Below, piece after piece: positions 53,503-62,976 of a DNA stretch of 64,000 nt. Source of the stretch: Flagellimonas aequoris (GTDB taxonomy: Bacteria > Bacteroidota > Bacteroidia > Flavobacteriales > Flavobacteriaceae); the NCBI RefSeq assembly GCF_003584165.1, contig NZ_QXFJ01000030.1:248001-312000 (forward strand), in the 5' to 3' direction. The notes beneath the pieces are model-generated. The model ran no database searches, was not told where the DNA came from, and was given only the letters and a program-made list of their open reading frames with translations. Position numbers and translations under genes: made by a program. Positions within the stretch are counted from its first letter, which is position 1. Every line of letters begins with the position of its first letter.

Positions 53503-53527
53503 TAAAAAAAACACCTTTTTACAGGTG
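53503..53527 (-). terminator. Terminator of the DegP-like gene
   Basis: CACCT (53512-53516) and AGGTG (53523-53527) pair across six bases and a T-run follows on the minus strand. The stem is short but the T-run is long. Confidence 0.65.
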
Positions 53528-53552
53528 CTCTTGAGTGTTTTTTCCACACGTT

Positions 53553-54950
53553 TTATTGTAGGATCATGTGCTCTTTTTCGCCATTCTCATTGATCATGGT
53601 AAAGCTGGTCCTTCCATATCTGGAGATTTCACCAAAATACTTTTTGGCATCCTCAATGTTGTTCACTTCGTTGCCATCCACTTCAACGATGATCTTGTTT
53701 TCAAGACCATATCTACCGTAGGCTTCGGGTACGTCGGTTATCTTCACACCCTTGGATACCCCGAACTTCTTTTTGTCCTCTTTGGAAAGATTTTTTACGG
53801 TGAATCCAGTAGTGGGTAACAAGATGCTGGACTGTTTGGTAAGGGTAACATTTTTAGTGATATTTTTTCCATCCCGTTCCACCATGACCTGAACTACATC
53901 ACCTGGTCTTTTAGAGGAAAGATATCCTGATAGCTCGGAGAACTTGTGAATGGAAATGTTGTCCACCTGCTTGATGATATCGCCTTTTAATAGCCCGGCA
54001 TTTGCGGCACCGGATTCATCGGTCACTTCTGAAATGTACACGCCTTCAAGATCGTCAATGCCCATTTCGGTAGCGGCCTCCGGGTTAAGGTCTCCACCCT
54101 TAATGCCCAAAAGCCCTTTTTGTACGTTACCAAATTCCATAATGTCTTCCACCACTTTCTTGGCAATATTGCTGGGAACGGCAAAGGCATAGCCCACATA
54201 AGACCCGGTTTGTGACGTAATGGCCGTATTGATTCCGATAAGGTCTCCATTAGTGTTCACAAGGGCACCCCCACTGTTGCCAGGGTTCACCGCAGCATCG
54301 GTTTGAATAAAGGATTGGGAACGCTGAGGGGAAAGTGAACGCGCTTTAGCACTAACAATACCTGCAGTTACGGTCGATGTCAAATTAAAAGGATTGCCCA
54401 CGGCCAATACCCATTCGCCGATCTTCGCGTTGTCAGAATCGCCAAAGGCCAAATAGGGCAGCGATTCCTCGGTATCTATTTTGAGCAGTGCAATATCGTA
54501 ATCCGCATCGGCGCCGATTACTTTTGCCTCATACTCCTTATTATTGTTCAAGGTAACCTGTAATTGACTGGCGTTTGCTATGACATGGTTATTGGTCACG
54601 ATATAGCCATCAGGGGAGATGATTACTCCCGATCCGGTTCCCACTTGGGGCACCTGTTGGCGTTCAAAACCATAAAAGAAATCCGAAAGGCTGGTTGGCC
54701 CCTTGCTTATGGTCAGGTTTTTCACGTGTACTACGGAATTCACGGTTTTTTCAGCTGCCAGGGTAAAATCCACTTCATTGATTCCGGCCCCTTTCGGCGA
54801 GGTCGGTATGTTGCTTGTATTGATTATCGGGTTTTCCTGGGTCGTTGCTACCCATTTGTAGTTTTCTTTTTCGAAAAACATTTTGTACGCCCCTAAGGTA
54901 ATGGCCCCTGCAAAAAGGGACACTAGGAACAAACTGGCTATTCTCTTCAT
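53553..54950 (-). CDS. degP: DegP/HtrA-like periplasmic serine protease
   Basis: I chose the ATG at 54950 (MKRIASLFLVSLFAGAITLG), giving a signal anchor; the reading to 54971 adds seven residues. The 465-residue product has the trypsin-like triad His122 (TNNHVIANA), Asp152 (DADYDIALLKID) and Ser226 (NPGNSGGAL), then a PDZ domain (about 285-370) and a second, weaker PDZ-like region. It degrades or refolds misfolded envelope proteins under stress. It is divergent from dapF with about 130 bases between. Confidence 0.94.
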   Translation of the reverse strand: MKRIASLFLVSLFAGAITLGAYKMFFEKENYKWVATTQENPIINTSNIPTSPKGAGINEVDFTLAAEKTVNSVVHVKNLTISKGPTSLSDFFYGFERQQVPQVGTGSGVIISPDGYIVTNNHVIANASQLQVTLNNNKEYEAKVIGADADYDIALLKIDTEESLPYLAFGDSDNAKIGEWVLAVGNPFNLTSTVTAGIVSAKARSLSPQRSQSFIQTDAAVNPGNSGGALVNTNGDLIGINTAITSQTGSYVGYAFAVPSNIAKKVVEDIMEFGNVQKGLLGIKGGDLNPEAATEMGIDDLEGVYISEVTDESGAANAGLLKGDIIKQVDNISIHKFSELSGYLSSKRPGDVVQVMVERDGKNITKNVTLTKQSSILLPTTGFTVKNLSKEDKKKFGVSKGVKITDVPEAYGRYGLENKIIVEVDGNEVNNIEDAKKYFGEISRYGRTSFTMINENGEKEHMILQ

Positions 54951-55059
54951 AATTCGATAATTATTTAACATTTAGCTCTAACAAAATTAAAGGAAATACA
55001 TTTTTTGATTTGTTTGTTTAACGCTGTTTTAACTCCAAAAAAATCCTTAAAAAATGCCC

Positions 55060-55067
55060 TAAATTTG
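55060..55067 (+). promoter_or_regulatory. -7 box of the dapF operon
   Basis: TAAATTTG fits TAnnTTTG and is 15 bases before the dapF ATG. No good -33 element was seen at the normal distance. Confidence 0.45.
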
Positions 55068-55081
55068 TTCCTTTGTAGCAA

Positions 55082-55861
55082 ATGATGAAACTACAGTTTT
55101 TTAAATACCAAGGAACCGGCAACGATTTTGTGATTTTGGACAATCGTGAGGGCAAGTTTCCCAAAGACGATACCAAGTTGGTGGCACAGCTTTGTGACCG
55201 CCGTTTTGGCATTGGTGCAGATGGGCTCATCCTTTTGGAAAAAGACGATGTGACCGATTTTAGAATGGTGTATTACAATGCCGATGGAGAAGAGGGTAGT
55301 ATGTGCGGAAACGGTGGAAGGTGTTTGGTGGCCTTTGCCCATTATTTGGGTATTGTGGAAAAGGAAACCACCTTCAATGCCGTGGATGGATTGCATTATG
55401 CAGAGGTTGAAGGCGATATCGTGAACCTGAAAATGGTAGATGTGAATGAAGTCCATGAAAAATCGGCCTATAGTTTTTTGGATACCGGCTCGCCCCACCA
55501 TGTACAATTGGTGAACGACTTGGGTCATTTTGATGTGCAGAAAGAAGGAAAGAAACTGCGCTACGGACTTTACGGGCAAGCGGGGAGCAATATCAACTTT
55601 GTGGAGCAGCAGGATGCCGATACCTTTCAAGTGCGAACATATGAAAGAGGGGTGGAAGGGGAAACGTTCTCTTGCGGAACCGGAGTTACCGCTGTGGCCC
55701 TTGCCATGTATACGGGTGGAAAGACCAAGGCAAATCAAGTTCATATCCATACCTTGGGCGGTGATTTGACCATCAGTTTTGAACAACACAATGGGGGATA
55801 TACCAATATTTTTTTGAAAGGCCCTGCCATACAAGTGTATAAAGGAGAAATTGAATGTTGA
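55082..55861 (+). CDS. dapF: Diaminopimelate epimerase
   Basis: The 259-residue enzyme interconverts LL- and meso-diaminopimelate for lysine and peptidoglycan synthesis. The two catalytic cysteines are Cys75 (CGNGGRC) and Cys198 (SCGTGVTAVA), and GTGNDFVILDN begins the fold. Start 55082 or 55085. Its last codons overlap the next gene by seven bases, so the acetyltransferase and MltG are in one operon with it, both fitting a cell-wall context. Confidence 0.97.
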   Translation: MMKLQFFKYQGTGNDFVILDNREGKFPKDDTKLVAQLCDRRFGIGADGLILLEKDDVTDFRMVYYNADGEEGSMCGNGGRCLVAFAHYLGIVEKETTFNAVDGLHYAEVEGDIVNLKMVDVNEVHEKSAYSFLDTGSPHHVQLVNDLGHFDVQKEGKKLRYGLYGQAGSNINFVEQQDADTFQVRTYERGVEGETFSCGTGVTAVALAMYTGGKTKANQVHIHTLGGDLTISFEQHNGGYTNIFLKGPAIQVYKGEIEC

Positions 55862-56388
55862 AGCTAAAAGGGGACAATTTGGTATTACGGGCTTTGGAAC
55901 CGTCCGATTTGGATTTTCTATACCAACTGGAAAACGATACCTCCATTTGGGAAATCAGCGGAACCCTGAAACCGTATTCCAAAAAGGTGTTGCAACTCTA
56001 TTTGGAAAATGCCCACAGGGATATCTATGAAGTAAAACAACTGCGTTTGTGCATCTGTGATGCGGACGGGGAATGTATTGGGTTGATAGATCTGTTCGAT
56101 TTCGACCCAAAAAACCGAAGGGCAGGTATCGGTATCGTGATTGCCAATCCAGAAGATCGAAACAAGGGAGTGGGGGCAGAGGCACTTTCGTTGCTTTGCA
56201 ACTATGCCTTTTCCGTATTGGACCTGCACCAACTTTATGCCAATATTTTAGAGGACAACCAATCCAGTATCCACCTATTCGAAAAAATAGGGTTTGAAAG
56301 AATCGGCGTCAAAAAAGAATGGATCAGGACCAGTTCTGGGTTCAAAAATGAAATCATGTTTCAAAAGATAAATTCGGATGTATCTTAA
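55855..56388 (+). CDS. GNAT acetyltransferase, RimJ/RimL type
   Basis: The 177-residue protein has the GNAT fold with motif A EDRNKGVGAEALSLLCNYAF and the HLFEKIGFERIGVKKEW end typical of RimJ/RimL-like N-acetyltransferases. It would transfer acetyl from acetyl-CoA to an amine; the substrate is unknown. It overlaps dapF by seven bases and mltG by eleven bases, so the three are translated as a coupled unit. Confidence 0.9.
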   Translation: MLKLKGDNLVLRALEPSDLDFLYQLENDTSIWEISGTLKPYSKKVLQLYLENAHRDIYEVKQLRLCICDADGECIGLIDLFDFDPKNRRAGIGIVIANPEDRNKGVGAEALSLLCNYAFSVLDLHQLYANILEDNQSSIHLFEKIGFERIGVKKEWIRTSSGFKNEIMFQKINSDVS

Positions 56389-57421
56389 AAAAGTACTTTG
56401 GGCAACCGCCATTTTAGGGTTATTGATCTGCGGGTTCATCGCATATCAAATTTACAGTGCCATTTTTAGCCCTAATACCCAGTTCAATAATGAGGAAGCT
56501 TTTGTCTATATCCCTACAGATGCTACGTTTACCGATGTAAAGGCATCCTTGCAACCCTTGCTCAAAGACCTATCGACTTTTGAGGCCGTAGCACAACGTA
56601 AAGGGTATATTACCAACATCAAACCAGGAAAATATGCCTTAAAAAAGGGAATGAACAACAACGAGATCATCAATAACCTGCGTAGTAACAATATTCCCGT
56701 TCAAGTGACTTTCAACAATCAAGAATCACTTGCAGCCATGGCGGGAAGGATTTCTGGCCAAATTGAGGCTGATAGTGTATCGTTGTTGCAGGCTTTCAAC
56801 GATCCGGGTTTTTTGAATGCTTCCCATTTTGATGAGGATTCCAAATTGGGCATGTACCTGCCCAATACCTATGAATTTTTTTGGAACACCAATGCCGAAA
56901 GTTTTAGGGACCGTATGTTGAAGGAGTATGAGCGCTTCTGGAACGAGGAGCGATTGGCCAAGGCCAAAAAACTGGGTCTCACCCCAAATCAGGTAATCGC
57001 CTTGGCGGCCATTGTTCAGAAGGAAACCGTTAAATCGGATGAGCGTCCCCGTGTGGCGGGCGTTTACCTCAATCGTATTAAAAAAGGAATGTTCCTTCAA
57101 GCCGACCCTACCGTTATTTATGCCATTAAAAAGGAAACGGGCAATTACGATACCATTATCAAACGGGTGTTGTACCGTGATCTTGAAATGGACTCCCCTT
57201 ATAATACCTATAAGTATGTAGGTATTCCACCCGGTCCGATTACCATGCCGGATATCTCTTCCATTGATGCAGTTTTGAATCCCGAAAAACACGATTATCT
57301 CTATTTTGTAGCCGATGTTTCCAACTTCGGGTACCATATGTTCGCCAAGAGCTTGGAGCAACACAACCGAAATAAAGTACAGTACACCCGATGGCTGAAT
57401 GAGCAAAAAGTGCTCAGATAA
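56378..57421 (+). CDS. mltG: Endolytic murein transglycosylase MltG
   Basis: The 347-residue protein has one N-terminal membrane segment (about 7-26), a LysM-like region and the YceG domain. The catalytic Glu216 lies in VQKETVKSDERPRVAGVYLN, and SPYNTYKYVGIPPGPITMP follows. MltG cuts nascent glycan strands and sets their length; it sits in the inner membrane facing the periplasm. It is the third gene of the dapF operon. Confidence 0.95.
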   Translation: MYLKKVLWATAILGLLICGFIAYQIYSAIFSPNTQFNNEEAFVYIPTDATFTDVKASLQPLLKDLSTFEAVAQRKGYITNIKPGKYALKKGMNNNEIINNLRSNNIPVQVTFNNQESLAAMAGRISGQIEADSVSLLQAFNDPGFLNASHFDEDSKLGMYLPNTYEFFWNTNAESFRDRMLKEYERFWNEERLAKAKKLGLTPNQVIALAAIVQKETVKSDERPRVAGVYLNRIKKGMFLQADPTVIYAIKKETGNYDTIIKRVLYRDLEMDSPYNTYKYVGIPPGPITMPDISSIDAVLNPEKHDYLYFVADVSNFGYHMFAKSLEQHNRNKVQYTRWLNEQKVLR

Positions 57422-57579
57422 TACTCCTTGACGTTAATTTTCAGCGCTTTAACGGATTTTAAGGCTCATTTAAGAAAATCTTATGAGCTTTATAACTGTT
57501 AAAAAAAAGTCTCCCCCTATATTTGCCGGCCGAAATTTTATTTCTGGACCATGGTCTGGAAATCTTAAATAGGAACTAT

Positions 57580-58224
57580 ATGAAAAGATGGATAGGTTTT
57601 GCTCTACATCTTGCCATGATCGTAGTTTTGACCAGTTTTGGTTCGTACACCATAATGAAAAAAGGGGATTTTACGGTTCCCGATTCGTTGAAGGTAGAGA
57701 ACGGGTCTGAAATCTTTGCACCACTGGATTCCATCGCGGGTCTAGATGTTGATGAAGTAACCCCTCCTTTTTTGGGTAAAGCCTACAATGGCTTTAAAGA
57801 GGCACTGGCCTTTAAGGAATCTCAAGGAAGATATCACGTTGTAAATACATTGGGATATTTAGGAAAGTATCAATTTGGAAGTAGTACCCTTAACCTTATG
57901 GGCATCTACAACATGGATACCTTTTTGGATAGCCCTGAGCTTCAAGAAAAAGCTTTTGCGACCAATATTGCCCGTAACAAGTGGATATTGCGTAGGGATA
58001 TCAAACGATTTACGGGAAAAAGGATAGGAGGGATAGAAGTTACCGAATCAGGTATTTTGGCAGCGGCGCATTTGGCCGGGGCCGGAAACGTAAAGAAATA
58101 CTTGCGCTCTTATGGCAAAGAGGATGTAACGGACGCTTACGGAAGTAGTATCTCGTATTACATGAAAAAGTTTTCGGGTTACGATATTTCGAACATTGAG
58201 CAGAAGAAAAATGCCAAAGTTTAA
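57580..58224 (+). CDS. Membrane-anchored lysozyme-like domain protein
   Basis: I chose the ATG at 57580 (MKRWIGFALHLAMIVVLTSF); the reading to 57523 is too long. The 214-residue protein has an N-terminal anchor and a transglycosylase-like fold, with EALAFKESQGRYHVVN, LGYLGKYQFGSSTLNLMG and an LAAAHLAGAGNVKKY end like lysozyme-superfamily proteins. The Glu in KESQGRY is the candidate catalytic residue. Peptidoglycan cleavage is likely but unproven. It fits the cell-wall context of dapF and mltG, though a 158-base gap separates them. Confidence 0.75.
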   Translation: MKRWIGFALHLAMIVVLTSFGSYTIMKKGDFTVPDSLKVENGSEIFAPLDSIAGLDVDEVTPPFLGKAYNGFKEALAFKESQGRYHVVNTLGYLGKYQFGSSTLNLMGIYNMDTFLDSPELQEKAFATNIARNKWILRRDIKRFTGKRIGGIEVTESGILAAAHLAGAGNVKKYLRSYGKEDVTDAYGSSISYYMKKFSGYDISNIEQKKNAKV

Positions 58225-58242
58225 CAGATGTCCCAAAAAAGT

Positions 58243-58277
58243 AAAAGGCCCAGAACAAAAGTTCCGGGCCTTTTTTT
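58243..58277. terminator. Terminator between the lysozyme-like and methyltransferase genes
   Basis: AAAAGGCCC and GAAC pair with GTTC and GGGCCTTTT across an AAAA loop (58243-58274), with one A:C mismatch; the T-run reaches the stop of the methyltransferase gene. It can act in both directions. Confidence 0.88.
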
Positions 58278-59004
58278 ATGCTTGTAGGATATAAATAGTA
58301 GGCCTTTTATCAAGGTCCAGTTCGATCTCTCCCCACTCATGCACGCTTTTGGTCTGTATAAATTCCGTAGGGAGTGTAATGTCGCACGCTATGCACAGTC
58401 GGGTGGTCTTATGTAATATTTTGAGGAGGTCTTTCAATAATTTATTGTTGCGGTACGGGGTTTCCATGAATATTTGTGTCTGCCCTTTTTCTTTGGAGAG
58501 TTTTTCAAGCTGCTTGACCATATTTTTACGCTCCGCAAGATCGATAGGGAGGTAGCCATTGAAAGCAAAGTTCTGCCCGTTCATTCCACTGGACATCATG
58601 GCCATCAATATGGAGGAAGGTCCGACCAAAGGAACCACCTGAATTCTTTTCCCATGGGCCACCCTTACCACTTCAGAGCCGGGATCGGCAATCCCGGGAC
58701 ACCCTGCTTCGGAAAGCACCCCAATATCGAAACCATGGATGCACGGATCCAGATATGAAGGTATTTCCGCAGGATTGGTGTATTTGTTCAGGGGCTGTAG
58801 TTTAAGATTGGGCTGAGGTTTACTGGGGCTTACCCTTTTGATAAAACGTCTTGCAGTCTTCTCATTTTCAACAATATAATGGTCAATCCGCTCTATGGTT
58901 CCCTTAACGGAGATAGGTAAAACCTCCAAAGGAGCATTGTCCCCTAATGTGGTGGGAATCAAATACACTTTGCCTACTACCAGACCTGGCTTTACCTCTT
59001 CCAT
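58276..59004 (-). CDS. RsmI-family SAM-dependent methyltransferase
   Basis: The 242-residue protein has the tetrapyrrole-methylase fold: GKVYLIPTTLGD, SEAGCPGIADPGSEVVR and PLVGPSSILMAMMSSG, which match RsmI, the C1402 2'-O-methyltransferase of 16S rRNA. The ETPYRNNKLL segment is also RsmI-like. It is somewhat shorter than E. coli RsmI (286), with a reduced C-terminal part, so a paralogue with another target is possible. It reads from the low-molecular-weight phosphatase gene with a four-base gap. Confidence 0.85.
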   Translation of the reverse strand: MEEVKPGLVVGKVYLIPTTLGDNAPLEVLPISVKGTIERIDHYIVENEKTARRFIKRVSPSKPQPNLKLQPLNKYTNPAEIPSYLDPCIHGFDIGVLSEAGCPGIADPGSEVVRVAHGKRIQVVPLVGPSSILMAMMSSGMNGQNFAFNGYLPIDLAERKNMVKQLEKLSKEKGQTQIFMETPYRNNKLLKDLLKILHKTTRLCIACDITLPTEFIQTKSVHEWGEIELDLDKRPTIYILQA

Positions 59005-59008
59005 AGGT

Positions 59009-59461
59009 TCAATTTAGTTTTTTTGCGATGGCCTCACAAGCCTTATCGATCATTTGATAGACTTTTTCAAACCCATCTTCACCACCATAATAGGGGTCCG
59101 GGACTTCCCGTATGCCCAAATCCACTTCATCTAACAAAAGCTTTATTTTACTTGCTTCCTGTACTGTGGTCGCCAAACTGGCCACATTGGAAAAGTTGTT
59201 TCGGTCCATCACATAGATGAGGTCGAATTCCAAAAAGTCTATTGCTGAAAAGCGTCGACATTTTTGACGACTGATATTCAACCCATATTTTTTGGCTACG
59301 GCAATGGACCGGGAATCTGGGGGATTGCCCACATGGTAACCTGCAGTTCCGGCGGAATCGACAAAAACCGTATCCGGATCCACCTTGGATTGTAAAATGC
59401 CTTCGGCCAAGGGTGATCTGCATATGTTTCCCAAGCAGACCATCAAGACTTTGGTTTTCAT
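59009..59461 (-). CDS. Low-molecular-weight protein-tyrosine phosphatase
   Basis: The 150-residue enzyme has the P-loop CLGNICRS (Cys9, Arg15) and the general-acid loop DPYYGGEDGFEKVY near residue 120. In bacteria such phosphatases often reverse tyrosine phosphorylation of capsule-export kinases, but no such genes are nearby. It is transcribed between dnaA and the RsmI-like gene, with spacing of 19 and 4 bases, so the three form one operon. Confidence 0.93.
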   Translation of the reverse strand: MKTKVLMVCLGNICRSPLAEGILQSKVDPDTVFVDSAGTAGYHVGNPPDSRSIAVAKKYGLNISRQKCRRFSAIDFLEFDLIYVMDRNNFSNVASLATTVQEASKIKLLLDEVDLGIREVPDPYYGGEDGFEKVYQMIDKACEAIAKKLN

Positions 59462-59480
59462 AAAAAAGGGGGATTGGTTC

Positions 59481-60905
59481 CTAACTGAACTTTTTGCTCA
59501 GGTCGTCAATGTATTTGCGGAACTGTTTATCGGTTTCGGCCAGGTTGTCCACTGTTTTGCAGGCATGCAATACCGTGGCATGATCACGTTTTCCAATTTG
59601 GGAACCGATACTGGCCAAGGAGGCTTTCGTGAATTTTTTGGCAAAGAACATGGCCAATTGCCTTGCCTGAACAATATGACGTTTACGGGTCTTGGATTGA
59701 AGGGTGGCCACATCCATTTCAAAGTAATCCGAAACCACTTTTTGGATGTAATCAATGGAAACCTCACGCTTGGTATTCTTGACGAACTTCTCTACCACTT
59801 GTTGGGCGAGTTCCAAGGTTACTTCCCTCTTGTTGAAAGAGGATTGTGCGATCAAGGAAATGATGGCACCTTCCAACTCACGGATATTCGTTTTGATGTT
59901 CCTGGCCACGTGATCGATGATATCGTCGGGCATCTCAACACCGTCCCTGTACAGTTTGTTTTTAAGGATGGAGACGCGTGTCTCGTAATCAGGACTTTGT
60001 AATTCGGCTGAAAGTCCCCATTTAAATCGGGACAAGAGACGCTGTTCAATATCCTGCATGTCCACAGGGGCCTTGTCCGAAGTCAAGATCACCTGCTTGC
60101 CGTTTTGGTGCAAATGGTTAAAGATGTGGAAAAACACATCCTGGGTACCTGATTTACCGGATAGGAACTGTACATCGTCAATGATCAGTATGTCTATCAA
60201 CTGGTAAAAGTGGATAAAATCGTTACGGGTGTTCTTCTTTACCGACTCAATATACTGTTGGGTGAATTTCTCCGCAGAGATATAAAGTACCGTTTTTTCC
60301 GGGTATTTGTCCTTGATCTCCACGCCAATGGCATGGGCCAAGTGGGTCTTCCCTAATCCAACACCACCAAAGACCAATAGGGGGTTGAAAGAGGTACCTC
60401 CCGGCTTGTTGGCCACGGCCATTCCGGCCGATCTTGCCAAACGGTTGGAATCTCCTTCCAAGAAATTGTCAAAATTGTAATTCGGATTGAGCTGGGACTC
60501 TATTTTGATATTCCTGATCCCAGGAATTACAAAAGGGTTTTTCAGTTCGGGACTTTTGGAGGTGATGGGGACATCCAATTCCTGTGGTCCAACGGAGGTT
60601 CGGTTGGAACTTGGAATCTGTTCCGTAAAGGGTTCCTTGTTGCCATATTTGTTCTCCATCTTAATGATGTAGATCAACTTTGCATTGGCTCCCAGTTCAC
60701 GGGTCAAGGCTACCTTCAAAAGCTTCACATAATGCTCCTCCAACCACTCGTAAAAAAACTTGCTGGGCACTTGAATGCTGAGTGCTTTATCGGTCAACTT
60801 GATGGGTTTGATAGGTTCAAACCATGTTTTGAATGCCTGCGGTTGGATATTATCCTGGATAAAAGCCAAACAGTTGTTCCATACGGAATTAGCAGTAACA
60901 CTCAT
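59481..60905 (-). CDS. dnaA: Chromosomal replication initiator protein
   Basis: The 474-residue AAA+ protein has domain I (SVWNNCLAFIQDNIQPQAF), Walker A GGVGLGKTHLAHA, Walker B IDILIIDDVQFLSG and the C-terminal helix-turn-helix (IGKRDHATVLHACKTV) that binds DnaA boxes. No cluster of TTATCCACA boxes was found beside it, so the origin is probably elsewhere. It heads a run with the phosphatase and methyltransferase genes. A 200-base gap upstream separates it from the divergent thioesterase. Confidence 0.97.
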   Translation of the reverse strand: MSVTANSVWNNCLAFIQDNIQPQAFKTWFEPIKPIKLTDKALSIQVPSKFFYEWLEEHYVKLLKVALTRELGANAKLIYIIKMENKYGNKEPFTEQIPSSNRTSVGPQELDVPITSKSPELKNPFVIPGIRNIKIESQLNPNYNFDNFLEGDSNRLARSAGMAVANKPGGTSFNPLLVFGGVGLGKTHLAHAIGVEIKDKYPEKTVLYISAEKFTQQYIESVKKNTRNDFIHFYQLIDILIIDDVQFLSGKSGTQDVFFHIFNHLHQNGKQVILTSDKAPVDMQDIEQRLLSRFKWGLSAELQSPDYETRVSILKNKLYRDGVEMPDDIIDHVARNIKTNIRELEGAIISLIAQSSFNKREVTLELAQQVVEKFVKNTKREVSIDYIQKVVSDYFEMDVATLQSKTRKRHIVQARQLAMFFAKKFTKASLASIGSQIGKRDHATVLHACKTVDNLAETDKQFRKYIDDLSKKFS

Positions 60906-61106
60906 GAAGTTTTTCCTTGTTTTAATGGTTAGCTTTAATACTTAAGATTAAACATCTAAGGGGTAGCAAGATGCTTATTGGATGCGACAAATATGTGAAC
61001 AATTCTTTTAAAAAAAAAATCAATTTGTCATTGAATGTCTTGTTTTTTTTTCGCATGTTACCCCCGCAAAAAGCAAGCCTCTAAATATATAATTTTTCAT
61101 TTAAAA

Positions 61107-61505
61107 ATGGGCCTAAATTCATATTCTTTTCGGGTCAGATACGCAGAAACTGACCAAATGGGAGTGGTTTATCACGGCAATTATGCCCAATATCTGGAAA
61201 TGGGTAGGGTGGAGTGGTTACGAGCCCTGGGAGTCACCTATAAAAGTATGGAGGACGGTGGGATTATGCTGCCAGTAATTTCCTTACATATCGATTATAA
61301 AAAATCTGCCCTTTATGATGATCTACTTACAGTGGAGACCCAACTGAAATCCAAGCCCTTGGTGAAGATCGAGTTTGATTATAAAGTGTTCAATGAGGAG
61401 GGTGATCTTTTGGCCACGGCCCATACCATTTTGGCCTTTATGGATAAAAAAACGGGTAGACCTATCAAATGCCCGGACTATATTTTGGAGCGATTGGAAG
61501 ATTAA
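61107..61505 (+). CDS. YbgC/4HBT-type acyl-CoA thioesterase
   Basis: I chose the ATG at 61107 (MGLNSYSFRVRYAETDQMG), the usual start of this family. The 132-residue hotdog protein has YHGNYAQYLEMGRVEWLRALG with the catalytic Asp in AETDQMGVVYHGNY. It hydrolyses small acyl-CoA or acyl-ACP thioesters; in many bacteria such genes stand near the Tol-Pal genes, which is not the case here. It overlaps the end of the convergent YigZ gene by four bases. Confidence 0.9.
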   Translation: MGLNSYSFRVRYAETDQMGVVYHGNYAQYLEMGRVEWLRALGVTYKSMEDGGIMLPVISLHIDYKKSALYDDLLTVETQLKSKPLVKIEFDYKVFNEEGDLLATAHTILAFMDKKTGRPIKCPDYILERLED

Positions 61506-62113
61506 CCCAATGTCTCAATTTCAATATCGTGCATTTCATCGAAAAGTTGTTGGGTGGTTTCGGCTTCACTCATCCTTACTGAAATAATCAATTCACATTT
61601 CATATCCATTTTTTGGGAGACGATGTTAAGGTTCTTCTGTTTGATGGCACGCATCACCTTGTCCATTTCCGGATACCCGAATCGAAGTCTGAATTGGATT
61701 TCCACGGTCTTTTCCACAATTTTTGCACTGTCCAATGCCATTTGGGCGGCCGTACGGTAGGCTTGTATCAACCCTCCGACACCCAATTTGGTGCCGCCGA
61801 AAATTCGGGTAACGGTAATCAATACATTGGTTACATCATAAGATTGGATCTGCCCATAAATGGGCATGCCTGCTGAATTGTTGGGTTCCCCATCATCATT
61901 CGCTCTATAGGAAGGGTTTTGAGCCCCGAGTTGCCAAGCGTAGCACACATGGTTGGCGGTATGGTATTTCTTCCGAAGCTCTTCTACAATGGGTTTTACT
62001 TCTTCCTCCGAGCGTATGGGATGTACTGTGGCATAGAACTTACTCTTTTTGTCCTTGTACAGGATTTCCGGTGAAGTCTGTTCAACAGTTTTGTATGCAT
62101 CGGAGTTTTCCAT
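61502..62113 (-). CDS. YigZ/IMPACT family protein
   Basis: I chose the ATG at 62113 (MENSDAYKTVEQTS) since the longer reading runs into the EamA gene. The 203-residue product has the IMPACT N-terminal domain: FYATVHPIRSEEEVKP, CYAWQLG, DDGEPNNSAGMPI and TVTRIFGGTKLGVGGL, followed by a small C-terminal RRF-like domain. Eukaryotic IMPACT regulates translation; the bacterial function is unclear. Its start overlaps the EamA stop by one base (TGATG). Confidence 0.9.
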   Translation of the reverse strand: MENSDAYKTVEQTSPEILYKDKKSKFYATVHPIRSEEEVKPIVEELRKKYHTANHVCYAWQLGAQNPSYRANDDGEPNNSAGMPIYGQIQSYDVTNVLITVTRIFGGTKLGVGGLIQAYRTAAQMALDSAKIVEKTVEIQFRLRFGYPEMDKVMRAIKQKNLNIVSQKMDMKCELIISVRMSEAETTQQLFDEMHDIEIETLG

Positions 62114-62976
62114 CAGAACAAAGCTACCAATACTATACTGATAATGGCCAATATCACCCCGCCCCAATTTTTGATGCTCAACCGCTCCTTGAACAACAAA
62201 ATGCCCAAAAGGGTAGAAAGCATAACGATGGCCACATTATTTAATGTGAATACCGCGGCACTGCTCCAGATATTGTTGCGTAAGGCCCGTATGAGAAAGT
62301 ATATTGAAAAATAATTCGGAATTCCTAAGGCCACACCGCCCAGGACATTCTTAAAATTGATTCTCAGGTTTTGTTTCTTGCTTCCTATTCCTATATATAT
62401 AAGACCCGATAGAGCAGCACAACCAAACACCATGGAGGAGAAGATGGGGATTTCTTGGTCGGTCAAGTGTTTTTCCTCAAAATATTTGATGCTTGCATCA
62501 ATGGCACCGGAGCCTAAAAATACCAGTATAGGCAAAATCAAGTCTTTTCGGTTTATGGTGATTCCCTTTTCTTTCAAGGATGCAAAATAAACTGCTGCCA
62601 ATGCCAATAAAATACCAAGGATCTGCAATAATGTCAAATGTTCTCCATAAAATAGGAGTCCAATGATGACAGGAATTACCAACGACATTTTAGTCGCTAC
62701 GGAAGCAACCGACACCCCTGAAGTTTGTGCTGTTTTGGCCATCAGGTTAAAAATGGTAATGAATAGAACGCCCATGGCCAAGGGTCCCCAAGCCCAAGAC
62801 GTATTTAAAATTTCGGTTGCGCTAACTGGGCCCTCATATAAAAGGAATCCCACTGTACAAGCTGTGATATAGTTGATGATGATGGCAACCAAGGTCTGAA
62901 CCTTGTACACATCGTATAATTTGAAAACCACAAAAATCCAAGTGGAACTCAGGACACTCAGGGCCAGATCTAACAT
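62113..62976 (-). CDS. EamA/DMT-family membrane transporter
   Basis: The 287-residue protein has about ten membrane segments in two EamA repeats, including LLFKERLSIKNWGGVILAII near the end. Such transporters export or import small metabolites; the substrate is unknown. It abuts the HAD gene with no gap and overlaps the YigZ gene by one base, so ribD-HAD-EamA-YigZ appear to be one operon. Confidence 0.9.
   Translation of the reverse strand: MLDLALSVLSSTWIFVVFKLYDVYKVQTLVAIIINYITACTVGFLLYEGPVSATEILNTSWAWGPLAMGVLFITIFNLMAKTAQTSGVSVASVATKMSLVIPVIIGLLFYGEHLTLLQILGILLALAAVYFASLKEKGITINRKDLILPILVFLGSGAIDASIKYFEEKHLTDQEIPIFSSMVFGCAALSGLIYIGIGSKKQNLRINFKNVLGGVALGIPNYFSIYFLIRALRNNIWSSAAVFTLNNVAIVMLSTLLGILLFKERLSIKNWGGVILAIISIVLVALF

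Noticed and set aside
60906..61106. The gap upstream of dnaA as a possible origin
   Set aside because: It is AT-rich, but no TTATCCACA-like boxes were found. An origin next to dnaA is not supported by this sequence.
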